A stretch of DNA of 64,000 nt from NCBI RefSeq assembly GCF_004375085.3, contig NZ_SNAQ03000001.1, forward strand, positions 372,001 to 436,000, in the 5' to 3' direction. Source of the stretch: Lewinella sp. W8 (GTDB taxonomy: Bacteria; Bacteroidota; Bacteroidia; Chitinophagales; Saprospiraceae). Shown here piece after piece: positions 50,618 through 58,934 of this stretch. The number at the start of each line of letters is the position of its first letter. Position 1 is the first letter of the stretch. Below the pieces are notes generated by a model. That model worked only from the letters and a program-made list of their open reading frames with translations, was not told the DNA's origin and made no database searches. Both the position numbers and the translations under genes were made by a program.

Positions 50618-51322
50618 TTAACAGAGCTCGGTCGCCAGTTGGCCATTCCATTTCCCGCGGGCTTCCAGGAGGGAAAAGCGCGTGAACATCTCTTCTTTGT
50701 ACCACTTACGATCCCGGGTCAGGCGGACGACCTGTTTATGGTGCTTACTCCGGTAGGCAAAATCCTGCATGGATTTGCCGCTCCGCCAGATGCTGAAGGT
50801 GGCCTGCATGAAAATCGGATACTCCCCGATACCCACACTCAGTACACGATCCGCGTGTTCTTCCACCGAGGCACTCGTCTGGGGCACGTACCGCCAGAAG
50901 TCGGGCAACTTTCGGGTTCGAATCGTGGCCCGCGTGATGACCGCCACGGGACTGGCCGGGTCATAAGCTTCCGGATCGGGGGTGAAGGGACGCTCTCCGC
51001 CCCAGACGCCGTGGGTCATGGTGGGTAACATGAAAAAAGTAGCCGATTCGTCCTGCCGTTGCCGGACTTCCTGCCACCAGTCATGATGAGCAAAAAAGTC
51101 CTCGGCGGCGTCCCGGTCTTCCCAGTGTCCCAGCCAGGCGTAGACGCCGAAGTTCGGGGCAAGGCTGAAGCCGTTGCCTCCTCCGCTGCCCATCAGACGA
51201 CCGAACGATAACCCCGAAACCTTACTCAGTAGGGTGGGGGCCAGCCCCATCTGGGCGAAAGCCCAGCTTTTTTGACGCAACCCGGTATAGCGAATGAGCG
51301 ATAGTGTAGTAACGTGACGCAT
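50618..51322 (-). CDS. CrtA-like carotenoid (spheroidene) monooxygenase
   Basis: This 234-residue cytoplasmic protein resembles the spheroidene monooxygenase CrtA family: VTTLSLIRYTG at the start, FQMGLAP-like AFAQMGLAP near 21, FGVYAWLGHWEDRDAAEDFF near 57, and PVAVITRATIRTRKLPDFWRYVP near 118. It continues with GIGEYPIFMQATFSIWRSGKSMQDFAY near 165 and HKQVVRLTRDRKWYKEEMFTRF near 195. CrtA hydroxylates or oxidises carotenoids; in coloured Bacteroidota it produces keto or hydroxy carotenoids. No other carotenoid gene is nearby. It is divergent from the cyclase gene. Confidence 0.82.
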   Translation of the reverse strand: MRHVTTLSLIRYTGLRQKSWAFAQMGLAPTLLSKVSGLSFGRLMGSGGGNGFSLAPNFGVYAWLGHWEDRDAAEDFFAHHDWWQEVRQRQDESATFFMLPTMTHGVWGGERPFTPDPEAYDPASPVAVITRATIRTRKLPDFWRYVPQTSASVEEHADRVLSVGIGEYPIFMQATFSIWRSGKSMQDFAYRSKHHKQVVRLTRDRKWYKEEMFTRFSLLEARGKWNGQLATELC

Positions 51323-51392
51323 GCTTCGGGGTAACGCCGGAGGATAATTTAGGTTTTGCGATGGTCGCGGGAGGAAACAAATTTTGAATTTT

Positions 51393-51400
51393 TACCTTTG
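51393..51400 (+). promoter_or_regulatory. Minus-7 box upstream of the cyclase gene
   Basis: TACCTTTG is a perfect TAnnTTTG match. No TTG sits at the ideal distance. A transcript starting near 51407 would have a leader of about 137 bases that contains a hairpin (51441-51471). Confidence 0.5.
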
Positions 51401-51440
51401 AGCACTAGAAGATTACTTTGGGGCGTTGCCTTGAGGTAGA

Positions 51441-51471
51441 CCCAGCCTTACCCGGATGGTGCCGGGCTGGG
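51441..51471 (+). promoter_or_regulatory. Hairpin in the cyclase gene leader
   Basis: CCCAGCC (51441-51447) can pair with GGCTGGG (51465-51471) with a 17-base interior that also has CCCGG and CCGGG segments. It lies in the putative untranslated leader. A terminator or attenuation role is possible, but no T-run follows. Confidence 0.3.
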
Positions 51472-51543
51472 TGTTGAATTGAAACTTCGGGATTACTTTT
51501 GAAAGACGCCCTCACCATTTGGACTGGTCCAAAGGCCATAATC

Positions 51544-53247
51544 ATGAACGGCATGGATTTTAGAACCGGATTTCCGGTCCACTATATTTTCTTGGCCCTG
51601 CTGGCCTGCTTCTGTTCCACCGTGCTGCTCGCACAATCCAACGAAGAACTCGTTGAGGCACTTGATGGCGCCGAGAATAATCGGGAACGCTACGGTATCC
51701 TGTACCAACTCACGGAGAACTACACCAAGTCGAGCCGACACTCCGATAAGGATCTGGCCATCCGCTTCGGGGAGCAACTGGTGCGGACGGCCAGAAGTAT
51801 CCGGGACCCCAAGTTGCTGGCTCCGGCGACCTACGCGCTCGGGCAGGCTTACTACCGGGACCGCAATTACGGCAAAACCGAAAGCCTGCTGAAGCAATCG
51901 GTGGGCTACGCCATGCAAACGGGTGATGCGGATCTGATTCTCCGGGCTACCGCCCAGCGGACGCGCATCGCCAGTCGTCGCCAGCGCTACCGTGATGCCG
52001 TCATCTTTAACCAGGAGGCCCTGGATTATTTTACCGAAAACGGGGAGGATAACAACATCGAAGCCCTGCGCGCGCAACTGGAACGGGAACAGGCGGCCCT
52101 GCAGCGCCGTCGCCAGGAAATTGACCAGGAACGGCAGGCCCTGGCCGGCGAGGTAGACCGGTTACGGGGCGAAAAGGACGAACTGGAAGACGTTAACGCC
52201 TCCCTGGCCCAACGCAATCAGGTCACCTCAGAGCAACTGGAGGCGAGTACGGAAGAACTGCAGGCCCGCTCCGAGGAGCTGGATGAAGCCCAACGGCAAC
52301 GGGAAGTTGTGGAAGCCCGGGTGGCGGCGAGTAAGCGGGAAATCAAGAACCTGAGCCGGGAAGCTCTGGAGCAGAAAACCCTGGCTACGGAGGCCCGGGA
52401 GCAACTGGCCCAGGAGGCCCTCATCCGCCAAACGGCCGAGATGGAGGCCGAGCGACAGGCGACGCAACGCAATATTGCCCTGGGGGCAGGTGCCGGACTT
52501 TTCCTGTTGGCGCTCACCTTTTTCTCCCGCTTCCGGGTAAAGCAGCGGTCGGCGGCAAAACTGGCGAAGGCCAACACGGCCCTCGACGAAGCGCGCCAGC
52601 AATCCGATGACCTGCTGGAGAACATTCTTCCCGCAGACATTGCCAAAGAACTCAAGACGACCGGAAAGGCCAAGGCCCGGCGGTTCACGGAGGTGACGGT
52701 ACTGTTCTGCGATTTTGTCAATTTTACCCAAACGGCCGAACGCCTGGGCGCCGAAGCGCTGGTACAGGAGCTGGATACCTGTTTTAAGGCCTTCGACGCC
52801 ATCGTAGACCGCTACGAGGGCGTCGAAAAAATCAAGACCATCGGTGACGCCTATATGGTCGCCAGTGGGCTCAGCGCCCGCAAGTCCCTGCCGAATGATA
52901 TCGTACGGACGGCGCTGGAAATGCAGCGTTTCCTGAACGAGGAAGGAGAAAAACGCCGCCAATTGGGACTGCCCTACTTTACGGGACGGATCGGGCTCCA
53001 TACCGGTCCGGTAGTGGCTGGTGTCGTGGGCGCCCGGAAATTCGCCTACGATATCTGGGGCGATACGGTAAACGTAGCCAGTCGCATGGAAAGCAAGAGT
53101 GAAGCTGGCCGGGTGAACATCAGCGAAGACACCTACCACCTGATCAAGTATCGTTTCCAGTGTACTTACCGGGGTAAGGTCGAAGCAAAGAACAAAGGCA
53201 TGATCGATATGTATTTTGTAGAAAGAGAACTGACGGAAAATCGGTGA
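51544..53247 (+). CDS. Class III adenylate/guanylate cyclase with coiled-coil sensor region
   Basis: From the ATG at 51544 it has 567 residues: a signal or anchor segment (YIFLALLACFCSTVLLAQ near 15-32), TPR-like helices (about 35-160), a long coiled coil (about 180-310), a second membrane segment (IALGAGAGLFLLALTFF near 315), a linker DDLLENILPADIAKELK near 362, and the cyclase domain. The metal aspartates are in VTVLFCDFVNFTQTAERLG near 390, with GDAYMVASGLS near 434 and DIWGDTVNVASRMESK near 506. It makes cAMP or cGMP; the sequence does not decide. The sensor part lies in the periplasm and the cyclase in the cytoplasm, so a periplasmic input is likely. The cyclic nucleotide receptor is not encoded nearby. 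Confidence 0.93.
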   Translation: MNGMDFRTGFPVHYIFLALLACFCSTVLLAQSNEELVEALDGAENNRERYGILYQLTENYTKSSRHSDKDLAIRFGEQLVRTARSIRDPKLLAPATYALGQAYYRDRNYGKTESLLKQSVGYAMQTGDADLILRATAQRTRIASRRQRYRDAVIFNQEALDYFTENGEDNNIEALRAQLEREQAALQRRRQEIDQERQALAGEVDRLRGEKDELEDVNASLAQRNQVTSEQLEASTEELQARSEELDEAQRQREVVEARVAASKREIKNLSREALEQKTLATEAREQLAQEALIRQTAEMEAERQATQRNIALGAGAGLFLLALTFFSRFRVKQRSAAKLAKANTALDEARQQSDDLLENILPADIAKELKTTGKAKARRFTEVTVLFCDFVNFTQTAERLGAEALVQELDTCFKAFDAIVDRYEGVEKIKTIGDAYMVASGLSARKSLPNDIVRTALEMQRFLNEEGEKRRQLGLPYFTGRIGLHTGPVVAGVVGARKFAYDIWGDTVNVASRMESKSEAGRVNISEDTYHLIKYRFQCTYRGKVEAKNKGMIDMYFVERELTENR

Positions 53248-53341
53248 TTCCCGGGGCGGTTTGTCGAACAAGGCCGTGCATCCCACAAATTTTTCCGTTT
53301 CTTTACCCCTCGATCATCAACCATTCGCGAAACTCGCGCTC

Positions 53342-54118
53342 ATGACGCCAAAATTGAAGCAAGAAGGCAAGTTCGAATACCTGGAGACGGGCGGACCGGG
53401 GGAGCCACTGATGCTGCTACACGGGCTGTTTGGTGGGCTCAGCAATTTCGGAGCCCAGATTGACCACTTCAAAAAGGACTTTAACGTCATCGTTCCCACC
53501 CTGCCCATGTTTACCCTTCCCCTGCGAAAGGTATCACTGGCGGGTCTGGTTGACCACCTCAAAGACTTCGTAGAATACAAGGGGCTCTCCAATATTCACC
53601 TGATGGGCAACAGCCTCGGGGGGCACGTGGCGATTCTCTATGTCATGGCCCAACCCCAGAAAATTGCCACGGTTACCCTGACCGGCAGTAGCGGCCTTTT
53701 TGAAAGCGCCATGGGCAATACCTTTCCGAAGCGGGGTGATTACGAATTCATCAAAAAGAAGGTAGAAACTACCTTCTACGATCCGGCGACATCCAGCAAA
53801 GAACTCGTGGATGAGGTGTTTGACTCCGTGAACGACCGAAACAAGGGGCTACGGATCATCATGACGGCCAAAAGCGCCGTCCGCCATAATCTCGCGCATA
53901 AGCTTGACCTCATCAAGGTGCCCACCCTCCTCATCTGGGGGAAACAGGACACCATTACGCCTCCCTTCGTCGGGGAACAGTTCAACGAACTGATCGAGGA
54001 CTCAGAGCTGCACATGATCGATAAGTGTGCCCACGCTCCCATGATGGAGCGTCCTGAAGAGTTTAATCAGATTCTCGGGGACTTCCTGAAAAGGGTAGGA
54101 GCCACGGCGGGCGCATAA
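53342..54118 (+). CDS. Alpha/beta hydrolase
   Basis: The ATG at 53342 gives 258 residues; an in-frame start upstream would add 27 residues without family likeness. The catalytic triad is visible: nucleophile in LMGNSLGGHVAI near 95, acid in LLIWGKQDTITPP near 202, and histidine in MIDKCAHAPMMERPEEF near 229. The oxyanion loop is LLHGLFGGLSNFG near 26. It has no signal peptide and is probably a cytoplasmic esterase or lyase-like hydrolase of unknown substrate. It is 94 bases downstream of the cyclase gene on the same strand. A small inverted-repeat element begins 23 bases after its stop. Confidence 0.88.
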   Translation: MTPKLKQEGKFEYLETGGPGEPLMLLHGLFGGLSNFGAQIDHFKKDFNVIVPTLPMFTLPLRKVSLAGLVDHLKDFVEYKGLSNIHLMGNSLGGHVAILYVMAQPQKIATVTLTGSSGLFESAMGNTFPKRGDYEFIKKKVETTFYDPATSSKELVDEVFDSVNDRNKGLRIIMTAKSAVRHNLAHKLDLIKVPTLLIWGKQDTITPPFVGEQFNELIEDSELHMIDKCAHAPMMERPEEFNQILGDFLKRVGATAGA

Positions 54119-54141
54119 TCAGGTTCTTTCTCCTAAAAATA

Positions 54142-54281
54142 GGGTGTTCCGTGAGGTTTCATCAGCGATTCCTGCGGAATCGCGGCAGTTCAGAGGGGCA
54201 AACGGTAGCGGCAAGGCATGCCTTGCCGCTACTGGTGAATTTAAGGACTTGATGGCCAAAGGATTAATTCACGGAACAGCC
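54142..54281. mobile_element. Small inverted-repeat element with target duplication
   Basis: GGGTGTTCCGTGA (54142-54154) and TCACGGAACAGCC (54269-54281) are inverted ends with one mismatch in 13. CTCCTAAAAATA occurs immediately to the left (54130-54141) and again two bases beyond the right end (54284-54295), a perfect 12-base direct duplication; the right copy contains the stop codon of the Omp85-like gene (54287-54289). Inside are two hairpins of the REP-like type (54165-54183 and 54205-54232). It has no coding capacity, so it looks like a non-autonomous mobile element. Confidence 0.65.
54165..54232. repeat. REP-like double hairpin, copy A
   Basis: Hairpin 1 is GCGATTCC, a 3-base loop and GGAATCGC. 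After 21 bases hairpin 2 follows: GTAGCGGCAAGGC, AT, GCCTTGCCGCTAC. The copy at 60937-61005 has the same order, spacing and GTAG...CTAC ends but different stem bases that keep pairing. GTAG-headed palindromes are typical substrates of RAYT transposases. Confidence 0.65.
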
Positions 54282-54286
54282 TACTC

Positions 54287-55600
54287 CTAAAAATACTGCC
54301 CAAAACCCGCCACGAAGCCCCGCTGCCGGCCGTCGAATACGTCCCGTCCGAAATCCAGCCGGATGACGGTGTCGTTGGATTGGTGGGAAATCAAGCGGAG
54401 GCCGACCCCCACGAAGTGGCGGATATTGTCCCTCTCGATGAGGTCGCGAAAGTCTCCGCCCGGATTGCGCCAGGTGCCCAGGTCACTGAAGCCGACCAGC
54501 TGGGCCGAAAAACGTTGCTGGCGGTCCGCCCACACCAAATGGCGATATTCGAGGTTGAGGATGAGCTGGGCGGTACCGCGATCAATCCGGTTGCCGCTTC
54601 CCCGGATGTTGATCTGGCTGTCCAACACGAAGGGAGCAAAGGGACTGTCGTTGTTGGAGGACAGGCCGGTTCTTAACCTGGCGGCGAGATTTCCTCGCTG
54701 TCCCAGCAGACGGAACCACCGGAAATCGTGCCAGCCAATCAGGAAGGCGGGTTGCCCGCCAGGATTGAAGACCAATTGGCCGATGCTCTGGTGGTTGGAG
54801 CCGGAAAGCCGGGCACCGTGGTAGTCTAGCTGGTCAATCCGGTGGTGAAACCTTACCAAATACTTTCGTTGCCGGAGGCGGTCCGGGCCGAGCGGACTTT
54901 GGGTCGTTTTGAGGAAATCTTCGGTGAAGGTGCTCAGACCTACCGTCAGGCGTTGCCGTGGCCGGAAGGTGTAACTAAGGTCAAGCCCCAGGCTGAGGTT
55001 CGCGTAGCGGTAGTTTACCTGGCCCTCGGGAAAGTATAGGGGCTCAATGGCGGCGTAGCGGCGAAATTCAATTCCGTACCCCCAGCGGCTGCCGCGGTAG
55101 GCGGAATTGCGCAGCGAGAAGTAGAAATTATGCTCCCCGTCATTATTCTGGTAATTGGCGGCTAATTCCTGTCCCAGTCCGCGCCAGTGACTGTCGCGGA
55201 ATCCGAGCTGGTAGTAGAAATTGCCCTGGATGCCGCCGAGGTTGACCACGGGGAAGAGGGTTCTGCTTTCGGTGAAATCCCAGTGGACGGTGGTGTCCTT
55301 TCCGTTGGTCTCCAGCCGATAGGTGGCCCGCTGGAGGGCGGGAAGGTTCACCAGGTCTTGCCGCAGGCGCTCCAATTGCGCGGGAAGGGCCGTGCCGAAG
55401 CCAGATTGATACTGCAGGATACTATCCTGGCCTTCCCCGGCCGTCAGGCCGGGAATACGAGCGGTCAGGTATTGCACCTGCGTCCGCGCCAATCCCGAAA
55501 ATCTCATCCTGACCTGCGCCCCGAGAAAGGAGGAAGAAAAGGTCAGGAAAAACAAGACTAAGCCGAACGAAAATCTACGGAAGGGAAGGGTAGAAAACAC
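54287..55600 (-). CDS. Omp85-like outer membrane beta-barrel protein
   Basis: This 437-residue protein has a signal peptide (FGLVLFFLTFSSSFLGAQ), a short N-terminal periplasmic region resembling one POTRA repeat (about 30-115, LARTQVQYLTARIPGLTAGE, then LERLRQDLVNLPALQ), and a barrel of about 320 residues. IRGSGNRIDRGTAQLILNLEYRHL near 340 resembles the conserved RG(F/Y) lid-loop region of Omp85 proteins. The C-terminal VAGFGQYF is a plausible beta-signal. It could insert or transport proteins or lipids in the outer membrane. It may be co-transcribed with the DUF547-barrel fusion 28 bases upstream. Its stop codon lies in a 12-base element duplication. Confidence 0.75.
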   Translation of the reverse strand: MFSTLPFRRFSFGLVLFFLTFSSSFLGAQVRMRFSGLARTQVQYLTARIPGLTAGEGQDSILQYQSGFGTALPAQLERLRQDLVNLPALQRATYRLETNGKDTTVHWDFTESRTLFPVVNLGGIQGNFYYQLGFRDSHWRGLGQELAANYQNNDGEHNFYFSLRNSAYRGSRWGYGIEFRRYAAIEPLYFPEGQVNYRYANLSLGLDLSYTFRPRQRLTVGLSTFTEDFLKTTQSPLGPDRLRQRKYLVRFHHRIDQLDYHGARLSGSNHQSIGQLVFNPGGQPAFLIGWHDFRWFRLLGQRGNLAARLRTGLSSNNDSPFAPFVLDSQINIRGSGNRIDRGTAQLILNLEYRHLVWADRQQRFSAQLVGFSDLGTWRNPGGDFRDLIERDNIRHFVGVGLRLISHQSNDTVIRLDFGRDVFDGRQRGFVAGFGQYF

Positions 55601-55628
55601 GATGTGGTACTAAACGAGAAGGGCGGGT

Positions 55629-57194
55629 TTAGAGGTTGAACCTCAGGCCCAGGTTTACGGTGCCGGCGTTGCCGTCCACGCTGCTGATGAATTCATTATC
55701 GAAGGCCGTCAACAAGACTTCCAGCTCAAACTTTGGCGTAAACTGGTACTTGGCTCCACTGCCGACCTGGTAGAAGTAGTCAAAGTCTTCCTGCCAGTAA
55801 GGACTGTAGCTGGCCAGGGCGTACAGTGTGGTTTTGGGGTTGGGGAAATAGCTTACGATCCCCGTCAACGGCGTGGAGAAACGGTTGATGTGGCCCTCCA
55901 GGTCGGGGCCAATGTCTTCCAGCAGTACGTCCACCTCCGCAAATACGCTGAAGTTGTTGCCGACGGGGAAATCGTTGAAAAACTGGGTGAACCAGGTAGG
56001 TCCATCGAAGTCGATAAAGCGCTGTCCGGTCTCCGCGCCGCTCGGATCATCGGCGATGGGTAGCCATAGGGCCGACTGCACGGAAAAGTTGGGCAGCTGG
56101 GTAAAGGGGGCAATCCGCACCTTGGGGCCGAAGCCGGTTACGCCCTGGCGGAAAGCTCCGGCATCATCTGAGCTGAATACGTCGAAATTGCTGGCGCTAC
56201 CCTCTTCGTCGTAACGTACCCGCCGGTACCGCAGGTCGAAACCCACGTTTATCCGGTTGGTGAGTCCGTACAGGGCACTGGTCGTGGACGTAAAAAAGGA
56301 GGCCCGCTCTCCGGCGGCCTCCTGACTGTAAAGGTTGTTGAAAATCTTGATTTCGTAGGTGCCCTGCGGAATGGCGGCCGAGACGACGTAGCGTGCGGCG
56401 TTGTTGCCTCCTCCGGTGGGCGGTGCGCCGCCGCCGGAAACTTCGGCGTCTTCCGGGGTGGCTCCGGCCCGACCAGCGGGCACATTCAGGCTCCAGTCGT
56501 ACTCGTAATAACTCACCTTGGCGTCGGTGGCGAGGGGCTGGCTGCGGTACCGGTTGATGAAGTCGAGTACGGCAGTTTTAGCGCCGCCAAAATCCTTGGC
56601 GTACCAGTTGAAAATCTGAGAGAGCGCTACGGATTGGCCCCCGTTTTCGACCCGGATAAATTTTCCGTCGTTCAGTGCCTTGCGCGTCTGGCGGTTCAGC
56701 TGATTTTCCAGGTCCTGGGGCTGGTAGGCAAAACTGGTAATGGGCGGGCAGCCCAGCGCCCCACAGACGAGCACAAAGTGGAGGCGCGCGTCGGGGAATT
56801 GCTTCAGCAGAATATCCTTTTCCAGCTGGTTCAGGGTGACCGAACGACCGCCAACCTGCTGTTTCCTGCCGTCGAAGAACCCGTTCACGTCCAGAACGGA
56901 TTTCAGGGGGTAGTGGGCGAGGGCTTCCTTAATGACCAGTAAATTATAGGCATTGATCAGAAAGGCCTTCCGTTCGTTGCCCCCGAGAGAAGCAAGATCA
57001 ACTTCGGCAATCTCTTTGATCAGGGGCTGAAGGGCACCGGAGGCTTTCAGGCTGGCGTAGTCGACCCGTCCGTGGTTGACGTAGCGCATTAGGAGGTCAT
57101 CCGTGCTTTCAAAGAATGCCGCCGTTGAGGTACGGGCACTCAGGGCGGAAACGCTCAGCAGCAGGAGTGCGAAGAAGGTGAATGGCTTAAACAT
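55629..57194 (-). CDS. DUF547-beta-barrel fusion protein
   Basis: This 521-residue protein has a signal peptide (MFKPFTFFALLLLSVSALSA). Residues about 25-230 form a DUF547 domain with YVNHGRVDYASL, NERKAFLINAYNLLVIK near 75 and the conserved ARLHFVLVCGALGCPPIT near 137. A Gly/Pro-rich linker (SGGGAPPTGGGNN near 255) leads to an outer membrane barrel-like region (about 275-521) with LTNRINVGFDLRYRRVR and the C-terminal GTVNLGLRFNL. The barrel part resembles transporters or porins with an amphipathic pattern. DUF547 alone is widespread and uncharacterised; the fused barrel suggests that the DUF547 domain acts in the periplasm, attached to the outer membrane. The Omp85-like gene follows by 28 bases. 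Confidence 0.78.
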   Translation of the reverse strand: MFKPFTFFALLLLSVSALSARTSTAAFFESTDDLLMRYVNHGRVDYASLKASGALQPLIKEIAEVDLASLGGNERKAFLINAYNLLVIKEALAHYPLKSVLDVNGFFDGRKQQVGGRSVTLNQLEKDILLKQFPDARLHFVLVCGALGCPPITSFAYQPQDLENQLNRQTRKALNDGKFIRVENGGQSVALSQIFNWYAKDFGGAKTAVLDFINRYRSQPLATDAKVSYYEYDWSLNVPAGRAGATPEDAEVSGGGAPPTGGGNNAARYVVSAAIPQGTYEIKIFNNLYSQEAAGERASFFTSTTSALYGLTNRINVGFDLRYRRVRYDEEGSASNFDVFSSDDAGAFRQGVTGFGPKVRIAPFTQLPNFSVQSALWLPIADDPSGAETGQRFIDFDGPTWFTQFFNDFPVGNNFSVFAEVDVLLEDIGPDLEGHINRFSTPLTGIVSYFPNPKTTLYALASYSPYWQEDFDYFYQVGSGAKYQFTPKFELEVLLTAFDNEFISSVDGNAGTVNLGLRFNL

Positions 57195-57343
57195 GATAAA
57201 ATTTTTGTGATGTGGTTATTGATCCTTACACCACAAAATTGCCGGAGGCTGCGTGCGGGTGACTTAAAGAATCTTCCCGGAGGCTGACCGATATTTCCCG
57301 AATGGGGCTGCTTCGGGTTGAATCCGTCGGGGTACGGGTACCC

Positions 57344-57382
57344 GAAAAACAAGAGCGCCACCCGGTAATCCGGATGGCGCTC
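57344..57382 (-). terminator. Terminator of the subtilisin gene
   Basis: On the minus strand GAGCGCCATCCGG pairs with CCGGGTGGCGCTC (57382-57353), with one G-U pair and an ATTA loop, followed by TTGTTTTTC. It lies 29 bases after the stop of the subtilisin gene and separates it from the DUF547 fusion gene. Confidence 0.75.
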
Positions 57383-57410
57383 GGTGGCTTCTGACGTATG
57401 AATTTGTGGG

Positions 57411-58934
57411 CTACTGAACCGCCTGGTTGGCGTCCACGATGCCCCAGCCGAAGCTTCCGTTACGGCTGGGATAGAAGGAAGCGGCCTGCTTCATGCGGTT
57501 GAGGACCTGACTGCGACTCTGGCTCGGGTTGGTGGCCCAGACCAGGGCGGCAATGCCGGCCGTGGTGGCCGTGGCGGCGCTGGACCCGCCGACGTATCCC
57601 GGGGTGTTATTGTAGCGGGACAGCGTCAGGCTGGTGCGGTCGGTATTGCTGCGGCGCTGCATGACGGCCACGAAGTCTACCTTGCTGCCGTCGTGGCAGG
57701 TATTGCACCGCTGCATGGGGCTACCGTCCCGGATGCCCGTCACGGCGGTCGTTTCGTTCATGCTGGCGGGGAAGATCACGCCCACCCAGCTGGTCCAGGT
57801 GAGGGAAGTTCCGGCGGCGGCCACCATCAGTTTGCCGCGGTTGTAGGCGTAGTAAACACCATCCTTAACCGTACCGCTGCTGAACACGTCTCCGATGGAC
57901 ATGCTGATTACCTTAACGTCCGAGCGGTTGCCGGCACCAATCAGGGCGTTCTTCACCCCTTTCTTTTCCTTGCTGCCGTTAATGACCACGTCGCTCGTGG
58001 CCCGGTAGCTGATCAGGTTGGCCTTGTAGGCTACACCAACCGTAGCTCCGCCGGAAGTAAGGGGCGCCGCGGCCAGACCGGCCATCTGGGTGCCGTGTCC
58101 ACAACGATCGTTGGGGCCGTCCGTGCGGCTGCTCCACCAGCTGGGCTCGTAAGTGCCGTACTTCTGCACGAAACGTCCGGTGCTGGAACCGCTGGAGAAC
58201 GAGCTGCCCAGTTTGCTTTGTTCGGGGTAGACACCGGTGTCGATAACGCAGATGGTGATGTTGTCGCCCTGGCTGCGGGTCCAGGCCTGCTGGATGTTCA
58301 TGTAGCTGTAGTTCCAGGGCACCTTGGCACCGTAGGAAGTCGTGGTGAAATCTCCGGAATTGACGTTGCTACTGGGGGCGCCGCCACAGCCGGAGTCAGA
58401 CCGCAAATCGATTTCCGCGGCGTCGTAGTTGGTGGGTTCCAGGTAGCGGACCTCGGGCCGGTCACGGAATTCCGTAAGAACGTCTTTGTGGAGGATTCTG
58501 ATGTCCAGAATGGGGAGCACACCATCTTCCTCGTAGACGAAAAGTTCTTCTTCGGTGATCGGATTGCCGGTGAGGCGCTCGGTGGCTTCCAGCAGGTCAC
58601 TGACCAGCTCGTCACGGGTCACTTTCCATTCCCCTTCGTTTACGTTGATCTCGTGGATCGTTTCCTTGAGATTTTCGTAGCCCGCGGGCTGGTAGCCCAG
58701 TGCCGCGTGGTTTTCACTGAGTTCCAGCGCGGACCAGACGACGTTGACGTCCGCATCGTTCCAGTCGAATACCTCGTTGGTGCTGAAGAGGTGTTCCTCC
58801 ACGATGGCGTTGATTTCTGCTTTGGTGAGTGAGACCGGAGCTTCGGTTTCGGGCGTAGCATTGGTGGTGAGGACTTCATCCTGGCAGGAGAATACGGTGA
58901 ACGCCAGGACGCAGATAATGAGAATTCTTTGCAT
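57411..58934 (-). CDS. S8 family subtilisin-like serine protease, lipoprotein
   Basis: This 507-residue protein has a lipoprotein signal (LIICVLAFTVFSCQDE) and a propeptide-like region of about 150 residues. The catalytic triad is visible: Asp in ITICVIDTGVYPEQ near 227, His in DRCGHGTQMAGLAAAP near 278, and Ser in GYVGGSSAATATTAGIAALVWA near 453. The oxyanion Asn region is near LMVAAAGTSLTWTS. It is a surface or periplasmic peptidase, probably digesting proteins for nutrition or processing. CSC-like CNTCHDGS near 405 is a feature of this subgroup. It has its own terminator and no T9SS domain. Confidence 0.93.
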   Translation of the reverse strand: MQRILIICVLAFTVFSCQDEVLTTNATPETEAPVSLTKAEINAIVEEHLFSTNEVFDWNDADVNVVWSALELSENHAALGYQPAGYENLKETIHEINVNEGEWKVTRDELVSDLLEATERLTGNPITEEELFVYEEDGVLPILDIRILHKDVLTEFRDRPEVRYLEPTNYDAAEIDLRSDSGCGGAPSSNVNSGDFTTTSYGAKVPWNYSYMNIQQAWTRSQGDNITICVIDTGVYPEQSKLGSSFSSGSSTGRFVQKYGTYEPSWWSSRTDGPNDRCGHGTQMAGLAAAPLTSGGATVGVAYKANLISYRATSDVVINGSKEKKGVKNALIGAGNRSDVKVISMSIGDVFSSGTVKDGVYYAYNRGKLMVAAAGTSLTWTSWVGVIFPASMNETTAVTGIRDGSPMQRCNTCHDGSKVDFVAVMQRRSNTDRTSLTLSRYNNTPGYVGGSSAATATTAGIAALVWATNPSQSRSQVLNRMKQAASFYPSRNGSFGWGIVDANQAVQ

